Assembly: GCF_000220395.1 (NCBI RefSeq)
Contig: NW_004086849.1
Coordinates: 1-64,000, forward strand
Direction: 5' to 3'
DNA from: Ichthyophthirius multifiliis
Lineage: Eukaryota > Ciliophora > Oligohymenophorea > Hymenostomatida
Length of the DNA: 64,000 nucleotides
Below the pieces are notes generated by a model. The model ran no database searches. It saw nothing but the letters and a program-made list of their open reading frames with translations, and had not been told where the DNA came from. Both the position numbers and the translations under genes were made by a program. The number at the start of each line of letters is the position of its first letter. The first letter of the stretch is position 1. Below are positions 38,504-48,165 of the stretch, one piece after another.

Positions 38504-41500
38504 ATGTAAATTCATTATTTAGAATTAACTGATTTCAAATCATTCCGCGGTAAACACTAAGTAGGCCCTTTTGAGAATCTTACTGCAATAATAGGACCTA
38601 ATGGCTGTGGTAAGAGTAATATAATAGATTCTCTTTGTTTTGTATTTAATGTAGAAAATGCAAGAAACCATAATCCCATAAGTTCATTAAAAGATGGATA
38701 ACGCCCTTAATAATGTTCAGTAGAAGCTTTTTTATATACTGATGAATAAAAAAATACTATTGTTAGTTTTAGAAGATTACAGACAAGAAAAAGGCAATTT
38801 ATATATTATTATAATAACAATGAAATAACAGAAGAAGAATATATTGATTAGCTAGCTACATTTAAAATTGGTCCTGAAGTTTTTATGCTTTAAGGTGAAT
38901 CAGATAAATTGATAAAAAAGATCCAATGGAAATGAGCACATTACTTGAAAAGCTTGCGGAAGTCTAATTTATAAAGGTGAATATGATTAAACAGAAGAAC
39001 ATATAAAAATATTAACCAATAAATATTAAATATTGTCTAATAATAAAGAAGTCAAAAAAAAGAAGATATAAAGTTAAAAAGTATAAACGAATAAAATGAA
39101 AAATACCAAAAATTAAATGATGAAATCAGAAATTTGTAAACTAAAATCGATTTGTGTTATTTTGCTAAAATAGATTAAGAAATAAACGAAAATTTGATTA
39201 ATTAAGAATCAAATTCTTAATAATTGGAAATGTAGGCTTAATAAAAAAAATAATTTTAAATTAAATCTCAATAAAACGATGCCAAAATTAAATCTCTTAA
39301 ATAATAGATTTCATAAAATGAGCAAGAATTTTAAATTATTAAATAAGCTTTATCCTAAATTCAAAACGATATGCAAATCGAAGAAGAAAAATTCAAAAAT
39401 GTTCCTGTTTTTTAAGAAAATAAGGCTGTTGTAAATAATCTTAACTAATAAATTTAATAAGGAAATCAATAGATTGCTAAATATTAAGAAGAACTCGATA
39501 AAGAAGAAATTAAGTTAAAAGAAATGCAATCTTAAGAAAGAATAAAAAGCTTAATTGAAAATAAAAAAATAAAATAAAACTACGAAGAATATCAAAATTT
39601 GCTTAAAATAAGTAATTAGTAAACTTTTACTTTTTAATAAGAATTAAAAAAACTAAGTTAAGACTTAATAAATGCAAACTAATAATTAAAAATTGAATTG
39701 GAAGCTTTTAATAAGTCTAATTTATAAATTTAAGATTTATAAAATAAAATTGAAGAATAAAATAATATTAAAATGTAAAAAGAGCTCAAACTTAAAGACT
39801 TAATAGAACGAAATAAACAATAAAAATAAAAACTAAAATTAAATGAAGATGAAAGACAAAAATAAAATTAAAAATTGGAAAATTTGGAAAATTAATTAAA
39901 CACTTTAAATGATAAAAAATATTTAATGTAAAAAAATATATATATAATAAAAAAAAAAAAAAAAAAGTGAATTAGAAATAGAAAGTTCTTAAGAAGTTTA
40001 AAATTAACATAAAATATATAGAGAATTATAAAAAATATAAGGTTTCTATGGAGAATTTGGCTCCTTAATAAGATGTACTAACAAAAATTATGAATTAGCT
40101 TGCAAAGTAGCTCTAGGAAATAACTTAGATTGCTTAGTAGTTAATAATTTATAAACTGCGCAAATAGTGAATATAGTTTTATAAGAAAAAGGTATTTCTA
40201 AGGAAGTAATGATATTATAAAACTTGCCTGAATATTAACATGTGAAAATTAGTAAAACTTAAATGAATAGTTTAGCTGAAAATATTTATGAATACATAGA
40301 TATAGATATATAGAATATGAAATATAATGAAAATAACAAACTTTAGACTTAAATTTAGAATGTTTTGTTATATTTATTAAGAGGAAAATTAGTAACTGAT
40401 TCTGTTGAGAAAGCATTCGAATTAAGAAAAAAAAGAATAAAATAAATATTTTAAATTATTACTAAAGACGGAAATATTATTTCAAATGATAATTCTATTA
40501 CTTCAAGTGGAGATAAATAGTAATATTTGAAAAAAACAATAGGAACAGATAAAGAAATTTAATAATTTTAAAATTAAATTAATAAACTTGAAGAATAAAT
40601 TAATTTGTTAATTTAATAAATAGAGTAAATAAAAGAAGGTAGTGGAGAAAAAGAATATAATAAATTACTTGAAGAATTATAATAATAAGACCATTATATT
40701 GAAATCGAAAAAAATGAAATAAATATTATTTCATTAAAAATAAATATGATTGAATAAAAATAAAAAAAAGTTTCTAATTTATCTTAAAATTCTTTAGAAG
40801 TGTAAAAATATGAAGAAAAAATAAAAGAAATCGAAAATAATATCAATAATGTTTAAAATAAAATTTGTGAAATCAAACAAGATGTTTTTATGTAATTTTC
40901 TAACAAACATAAAATCGAAATGAAAGATCTAACTAATAATTTAGCTGAAGATGTGGAAAGAATATTCAAAAACGTAGAAAAATAATAATTAAAAATTAAC
41001 TAAATATAAGAAAATATAAACTAATGTGAATAAAAAAATTAAAAAACTAATTAAGCTTTAAAAAGTTATAATGAAAATGTGGAAAATTATTAAAAGGCGT
41101 AAGAAATTTATAAAGAGTAAATATAAGAAAAATAATTTTTAAAAGAAAAGGAAAATAAAAACTTTAAAAAAAAAATAGAAGAATTAAATGAACTAAAGGG
41201 AAAATTATAAGAAATTTAAATTTAAAATGACGAATTTTATCAAGAATTAATTACAAAAACTAAAAATCTACAAAAGTAGAAAATTCAACTAAAACATTCT
41301 TTTTCACTTCTTTTTGAAAAAAAGGAACAATAAATCCAAGAGTCTTAAATAAAACAAATTTTCGAAGTCTTTTAAGATAAAGAAATAAAAAAAAGTTAAT
41401 TCCAATTACAAATGTTTTCACAAGAAGATGACGATTAAAATTTTTAAGAAATAATCAAATAAAAAATAGAAGAACTAGATATTATAGAATATGAACCTTT

Positions 41501-42325
41501 ATTCCAAGATAAAGATTTATTAATAAAAAAAAGCGAATTTTAAGAAGAATATGGACAGGAAATCGGAAAAAGTAAAATTTAATATTTGATTGATAATATA
41601 GATATTAAATTACTTAATTCTTATTAGGATTCTCTAGAAAATAATCTTATAAAGAAAAGGGATGAAATATAAGAATACGCTTCTAAAGAAATTACTGAGG
41701 GACTTCTTGGTGGATATCCAGGTTAGTAAGTAATGGGGGATGATCTAAAGGAAAAAAAAGAATAATTAAAGTAAAAACTAGGTGAGCTTTTATCCTAAAA
41801 AAAGGAGAAAGAAGAAAAGTTCAAAATACTAAAAAATAAAAGAAAAGAAATATTTGATGAATTTTTTAAAAATGTATAAAATTTAGTCAAACTATATTAC
41901 GGTGAATTAACAAAACTTCCAGGAAAAAACAAGGACAAAAAGGCACTGTAGATCTTACTGTTAGTAATGAAGAAGAAAAATATAAGGGAGGAATTAATTA
42001 TTTTTGTTGTCCTCCAAACAAAACTTATTCCCTTAATCCTGAAAAAGAACTCAGTGGAGGAGAAAAGGCAATAGCTTAAATGGCACTTTATTTAGCCCTT
42101 GCCAAAAGTTCACCTTTTTTAATTTTAGATGAGGCTGAGGCTTCATTAGATTCAGTTAATACTGTTAATGTTATTGATGCATTGAAAAATATACTTTAAT
42201 AAAAATAAAAAATTATGGTTTCACATAAAAATGAAATTTATTCCAAATGCGATTCTTTGGTTGGTATTAGTATTGATAGGGAAAATTAAACTTCAATTTG
42301 TTTCTCACTTTTATTGAAAGAATGA
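38504..42325 (+). CDS. SMC1: Cohesin subunit SMC1
   Basis: SMC1 pairs with SMC3 in the cohesin ring that holds sister chromatids and shapes chromosomes. The N-terminal head reads [20 protein letters not shown] and then a Walker A in [17 protein letters not shown]. The hinge region is marked by [18 protein letters not shown] and [20 protein letters not shown]. The C-terminal head has the signature [20 protein letters not shown] and Walker [13 protein letters not shown]. It ends after [14 protein letters not shown], an SMC1-type ending, at TGA 42323-42325. Two long coiled coils rich in Gln and Lys separate the hinge from the heads. At least two frame changes are seen in A-runs, near 38920 (before [13 protein letters not shown]) and near 41925 (before [17 protein letters not shown]). 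A short A-rich intron lies at about 39930-39967. Confidence 0.9.
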
Positions 42326-42553
42326 AAATTAGTTTTTTTTGTTATTTTTATAAAAATTAGTTTTCTTTATATATATTTATATAAATTTTATATATATATA
42401 TTCATTGTAATTATTTAGTTATTAAATTAGCTATATATTATTATTTAATTTAAAATTTTTAAAAAAAGTATAAATTTATTTTCAGAAAAATCAAAGAAAT
42501 AAAAACATAAATTAAAATTCTAAGATAATAAAAATAATTAAACAAAAAAAAAA
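42326..42553. other. Tandem intergenic spacer
   Basis: Short A/T-rich interval holding the SMC1 3' end and the promoter of the next gene. Confidence 0.4.
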
Positions 42554-43333
42554 ATGTAAAGCTTTTATAAGTAGTTAATCAAATTAAGTTTTAAGTAAAT
42601 AAAAAATTAAAAAACTTTAAAATTAAACAAATCATTTACAAATAAATTTTTAAATTACAATTTTGTAAATACAAACAAACCCCCAAATAATAACAATCAA
42701 CCTGAAAATTAAAATCCTAATGATTTATAAAACCATAAATAAGACGAATAATGTAACCACCCTGATCATAATAATAAGCATAATCATGCTAGCCATCACG
42801 ATCATCATGACCATAGTTAATGTGGGCACAGTCATCATCAACTCAATCACAATCATAATCATTTACATGATCACGATCATAGTTAATGTGACCATGATCA
42901 TAGTTATTGCGGACACGATCATGCAGCACCAGATTAATTAAATGTAAAAGATTATTAAATGAAAAATGGAAATGTTACAGCAATATACAGTGAAAATTCA
43001 ATTAGTTACCAATTAGAATAGATTAAAGGAGTTAAAGGGAACGGATAAGAAGGCTTATTAATGATGATGTTTACTTGTACTGTATGTGAAACCAAAGCAG
43101 CAAGGACATTTACTTAAAGATCTTATGATTAGGGAGTTGTTTTAGTTAGATGTCAAGGCTGTAATAGTTTGCATTTAATTGCTGATAATTTAGGATGGTT
43201 TGAAGATGATAAAACTAATATTGAAACTATAATGGAAGATTAAGGAAAAAAAGTTATAAAAATTGGAGAAAAAGAAGAAATTCATACAATTTTAAATGAA
43301 TTTGTTAAGAAAACTATATAATAATAATAATGA
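42554..43333 (+). CDS. DNLZ: DNL zinc-finger protein (Tim15/Hep1-like) with His-rich insert
   Basis: DNL zinc-finger proteins keep mitochondrial Hsp70 soluble. The protein is 259 residues from ATG 42554 to TGA 43331-43333 with no intron. A basic, hydroxylated N-terminus, MQSFYKQLIKLSFKQIKNQ, fits a mitochondrial presequence. Residues about 70-125 form a His/Asp/Asn/Cys-rich stretch with HDHHDHSQCGHSHHQ and [19 protein letters not shown]. The DNL domain follows: [20 protein letters not shown], then [20 protein letters not shown]. Its four zinc cysteines sit in CTVC and CQGC. The insert is not part of the usual family and may bind metal. The short ATG-initiated frame at 42720 on the same strand is only its shadow. 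Confidence 0.9.
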
Positions 43334-43402
43334 AAATTTATAATTAAAAAAATAAAATATAAAATGTATTATTTTTTATTTGATCTTGAAGAAAGCGTTT
43401 TT

Positions 43403-44965
43403 TCATTTAAGTTCAGTCAAATAACTTTTCATCATAAAAAGAGGGTTATATAAGATATTATTTATGTCAAAATATTTAGATAATTTAAGTTAAAGTTAAG
43501 AACCATTCATTCCATAATTTAAGAAAAGCAAAGATTTCTAAAAATATTATTTTAATTTGAAATCGCTACAATAAATCACTTAACCTCTATTATTAAGAAC
43601 TTGACTAAGTAGCTTTTTCCCAAAATAATACTAATTTTAATTATTTATATCATCTTTATTGTTTTTTAAATAATCTTCATTATAATTAATCTTTAAATCA
43701 ATAATTTAATTATTAAACTCTAAATTTATTTTATAATCTTTTATCAGTTTTTACTAATCTTTCAAAAAATTCAAAACTTTATCAGCCTCAATAAAAAATT
43801 CCCTATTTTAGAAAATAAAGCTAAATTAAATATCATACTTTTCATTTTTATCATTTACTTAAGAATATTTATATTTAGGGAACTAATCTTAAACAGAAAC
43901 ATTCTAAATTAAATTTTATTCCAAAAACTCTCCTTTTAGAATTCTTTTTCTCCATTTATTTATTAACTCCTATTAATTAATAAATTCATCACCTTCTTCT
44001 GAAATAACAATTTTTTTTTCATTATTACTAATTCTAATTTCCGATTTATTTTAAAATGGATATTTTTTCAAATTTTTCATTATATAAAATAATTATGTCC
44101 AAGAACACTCTTCTTGTAATTAAAAAGTTAATTTGTTATAATTTTGAGGCATTTCAACAATATTTAAGTCAACCTCAGTAGGAAATGCCATATTCCCATT
44201 AGATCCAAAGAACATTTCCTTTATATTAATTCCAGTCCCCAATGTATTAATTCCAAGTTAAGAATCACCATTCGGTAAAAAAAGAAGAACATTACTAACC
44301 AAATTTTTAAAAAACTTATATTTTTGATGATTTACGGTTCCTTCATCTTTATTAATAAGTTCGAAAATCGTATTTTTATTAAAATAAGGATTTAAGGGTA
44401 AATAATATCCATATTCCATTAATTTTTGATTTATTTCGTGTATTTTCCAACCAACTCCTGCACTTGCAATTCTTTTGCCTTAATTAATAGAAAATTTCCT
44501 TAAATTTTTCGGATTTAAAACTAAATAATGATTTTTCACTCTCAAGTCTTTTTAAAGATTGAATTCTTATGAAAAATCAGTATAATTGTCACAAATAATT
44601 ATTCCTAAATTACTTTTTTTTACATTCTTGAATATTTTTTACACCCTTTCGCTACAATTCGGACATATAATTCCAACAGGAGTACTTAAATCATCATTAT
44701 ATAAATTTTTAAACGACTGCCAAAAATTCTTATAAGGATCTCTCCGTTAGAACTCAAATTCTGAAAGTATAGCTTCAAATTTGTCAATTCCTTTTATTTT
44801 TAAATAATATTATTTCCTTAATTCATTTAGTACTGTGGAAAAAATAAAAATAGAAAGTCCAACCCTAAATGCTTGTTTAGGTTAATATCTATTTTTATAT
44901 TTATTTAACATTAATTTTGTATTATTGAATAGATAATTATGTATTCGGTGAAATATTCTTGGCAT
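43403..44965 (-). CDS. FAD-linked oxidase (GlcD/D-lactate or D-2-hydroxyglutarate dehydrogenase type), divergent
   Basis: The gene is a single uninterrupted frame of 521 codons, ATG 44965 to TGA 43405-43403. The N-terminus, MPRIFHRIHNYLFNNTKLML, is basic, and a hydrophobic stretch GLSIFIFSTVL follows at about residues 35-45, suggesting mitochondrial import or an inner-membrane anchor. The FAD-binding type 4 domain shows IASAGVGWKIHEINQKLMEY, GYYLPLNP and MFFGSNGNMAFPTEVDL, matching the usual GSEGTLGIITEV. The glycine-rich GG-x-x-A segment that normally binds FAD is not recognisable (it reads as FELINKDEGTVNHQKY), so the protein may be inactive or very divergent. Substrate cannot be named. The gene is convergent with the DNL zinc-finger gene, only 69 bases away. 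Confidence 0.7.
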
Positions 44966-45179
44966 TTCTTTGAAAAAAAAATGATTTTTATTAAATAAGT
45001 AATATATTTATTTTTAATATAAATTATATACTTTTACATTATATATAAAATTCTCAAAAAAAAAAAAAAGATATAAAATTATATATCATTTAAAAAGAGT
45101 AATATATATTATGATTAAGAAAAAATAAAAAAATGAAATAAATAAATAAAAAATAAAAGTTTATTAATTTTTTATATTT
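44966..45179. other. Tandem intergenic spacer
   Basis: Short A/T-rich interval with nothing recognised. Confidence 0.4.
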
Positions 45180-47406
45180 TCAAAATTTCCATCTTTATTA
45201 TTTTTATTTTTAAAAAAATTAATTTTGGAATCTATTTTAAACTATATTTCCTGCAGAACTACTTCTTATATATTTACTTTAGTTTTCATCTATTTTATTC
45301 ATTTTTTAAACCACTTCTTCTTTTTTTTCTTATTGTTAATATATATTTTAAGATTATTATACTAAATATTTAATTTTTTCCTTTCCATCTTTTTAATATT
45401 TAATAAATATAATTTTTATATTTAATAAAATTACTTCTTCCTATAAATAATCTTTATTAAAAACACTACTTTTAAGGAGCAGTAGAAGGACGTGAATAAA
45501 CTTTAGAAATTCTTTACAATTTCAAACTTTTTTACAATGTGTTTTATTATCTTTCTTAAACTTACTGAGCTTAAATACTAAATTATTAATTACTATTTAT
45601 TTTAAATAAAAATTTAGGCTTATATAAATAAAAGAATATTACTTTTTTTATAAAACATTTGGTTATGATTTTATAAAGCCATCATATAAAGTATTTTGTT
45701 TAGTGTTTTTTACAAAAAAGTTTTACTAAGAAGGTGTACAATTATAATATAAATTATACTATTAAGAATATTTTTATTATTATTAATTTTCATTTGTATT
45801 TTATTATATTGTTTGAAAATTCTAATTATTTTATTTTCCTTCCGAATGCAATAACTACTATAAATCTTTTCTTGTGACTAGTAATTTTAAAATAAAAAAA
45901 AAATCGATTTTTTATATATTTATTTTTTAAATTTATTACTTTTTTTTCTTAATTCGTTTATACTTTTTTAATTATCATTATTCTAAAATGTATTTTTTTC
46001 GCTATATTCTTCATAATTTGCAAATGTTTCTTTTAATTATTTATTGACAACCGAATTTAATGTATCTTCTTTATTTTTTAACAAAAATATTAAAATAGTT
46101 ATTTTCTCATAATTTAAAATGAAAAAAAATACTTTAAATTTTATTCACTTCTTTTAAATTTATTAATTATTTAGTTTATGGTATATTAAATTCTTATTTC
46201 TATTATTATTGAGATTATTATTCCGTTTTTTACATTATAATTTTCTTTTCTTAATTAAAATCTTCCATTTTTTTCGTTCTAAAGTTAGTTTTTTTTCTTG
46301 TAAAATTAATAAATTAATCACTCTAAGTTTAATTTTATAAAGCTTAATCATTTCTCTCTAAATTTATATTATTTAAGCTTTAAAATTTAACTTAGAAGAT
46401 TTTATTAGAACCCTTTTAAATAATAAAAAAATAAATTATAAATATATAAAAACAAAAAAATATATATATATAAATTCAATATTTTAAAAAAATACTTTTA
46501 TAATTGATTTAAAAGATTCTATTTATTTACTATTATAGACATTGAAGTTACATTATTCGAAAATTGGAATTTCTAAAACACACAATTATTATTCTCCTTT
46601 ACTTTTATCATCTACCCATTCAATTTTTTTTTAAGAAACTCCTTCTTATTTATTTTTATTAACATTTTATTATAATTATTCATTTTCAATATTAAAAGAA
46701 TCTAAATCAAAATCTTAAATAACTTCATTTTTTTAACAAAAACCAATATCTTTTTCGAAATCTTTTTTCATATCCTCTTCCTCTATTTATTTTAATTTAC
46801 TATTTAAAAAAGTATTCTTTAATAAAATTTCCTCTTAATCATTTCTATCTGATAACTCATTCCAATTATAACTTCTTGGACCAACTCCTTATTTCTTAAG
46901 TTTATTCTCTAATGTTAAAAGTTAATTAAAAAAATATGCCTTTACTTCTAAATCTTAACGCCTAGAATGTAAAAATTCAAGTGTTTTATATAATCCCCAC
47001 CTATATTTTTTCATTAAATAAGCCGTAATTATACAAACTGATCTATTCTAACCTTTTTCAGAATGAACTAGTATACTTTCGGCTTTTTCTAATGTTTTTT
47101 CAATTAAATTGTATGTTATATTAACTACTTAATCTTTGTCATCAAATATTATCTTTTAATTATTTTTTAAATACAAAATGCATTTTTAATTTAATTTTTT
47201 ACTTAATTATCCGAATCTTACCAATCATATGATAAATAGGTAACATCAAAATTTTCCCAGTGATTTGGTATTTGTTTTGCAGAACAATTTATTATCTATG
47301 TAACTTTATTTGTTATTATAAATTCTAAATCTTAAGCTGCATATTCATCCCCTAAATACAATCCGTCTTTTATTTTTATAGCGCCTACTATATCATATTG
47401 CGTCAT
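45180..47406 (-). CDS. STYX-like dual-specificity pseudophosphatase with long tail
   Basis: The protein starts MTQYDIVGAIKIKDGLYLGD at ATG 47406, a typical DSP beginning, then EYAAQDLEFIITNKVTQIIN. The signature loop reads ILVHSEKGQNRSVCIITAYL, where HC-x5-R is expected. The catalytic cysteine is serine, so it should bind but not cleave phosphoproteins, as STYX does. KYRWGLYKTLEFLHSRR follows the loop. Introns at 46413-46495, 46069-46132 and about 45329-45374, all GT-AG, join the DSP domain to a long low-complexity tail: INLKEVNKIQ, NELRKKSNKFKKQ, then VYSRPSTAPQKQCF and SAGNIVQNRFQNQF. It ends at TGA 45182-45180. A frame change near 47172 lies in an A-run and another lies near 45480. The SRPSTAP motif recurs in ciliate low-complexity tails and may be phosphorylated. 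Confidence 0.75.
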
Positions 47407-47503
47407 TCTTTTTTTAATATTTATTTAAGTCCTTTTATTTTGTTTATTTAAAATTTATTTTATTAAAATATTATTTTAGTTTTTTTTTGATAATATTAAA
47501 AAA

Positions 47504-47507
<4 letters not shown>

Positions 47508-47549
<42 letters not shown>
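47508..47549. repeat. (TA)n microsatellite beside the gap
   Basis: A TA run of about 42 bases directly precedes the N gap and probably caused the assembly break. Confidence 0.9.
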
Positions 47550-47554
<5 letters not shown>

Positions 47555-47558
47555 TTTT

Positions 47559-47579
47559 NNNNNNNNNNNNNNNNNNNNN
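47559..47579. other. Assembly gap of 21 N
   Basis: Unknown bases inserted by the assembler. True gap size cannot be read from the sequence. Confidence 1.
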
Positions 47580-48165
47580 ATAATTATTTAAATAATAATA
47601 AAAAAGTTTTATTAAACATATAAAAATTTCATTATAACTAATATAATATAAAAAAAATATATATTAAGTAGAAACTTATTAAAAAGTAAAAATTAAATCA
47701 ATATACATAATTTTTAATATAAATAATTATTTATTTTATAAATTATTATTAAAAATATAAAATAAAAAAAATTAAGTTTTATTTTAATTCTCTCTTTTAT
47801 GTAAAATAAAAAAATGATTTTGAAATATAATATTATAATGAAATAGATTATAAATATATATAATTTATATACATAAATAAATATATTTATATATATATAT
47901 ATAAATATATATACATATATTTAAATTTATACATCTAATTTTATTCTTATATATTTTTTTCTTTTATTATAATAGATATAATATTATAAGTTATAAATTC
48001 TTATAAAATTTATAATTAAAATTAAAATTAATTTAAAATTATTATAATTATAAAAATCATTTTAAAAATATATATATTTAAATTTAGTCTAATATAATCC
48101 AGAAACATATAATAATTAAAAAAATATAAATTGTTATATATTATATTTATTTAATAAAATTTTTG
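47580..48165. other. AT-rich intergenic sequence
   Basis: No gene was supported. TA-rich tract at about 47875-47930. Confidence 0.45.

Noticed and set aside
42720-42941. Hydrophobic Ile/Thr-rich standard-code frame
   Set aside because: It is the shifted-frame shadow of the His-rich insert of the DNL zinc-finger gene.
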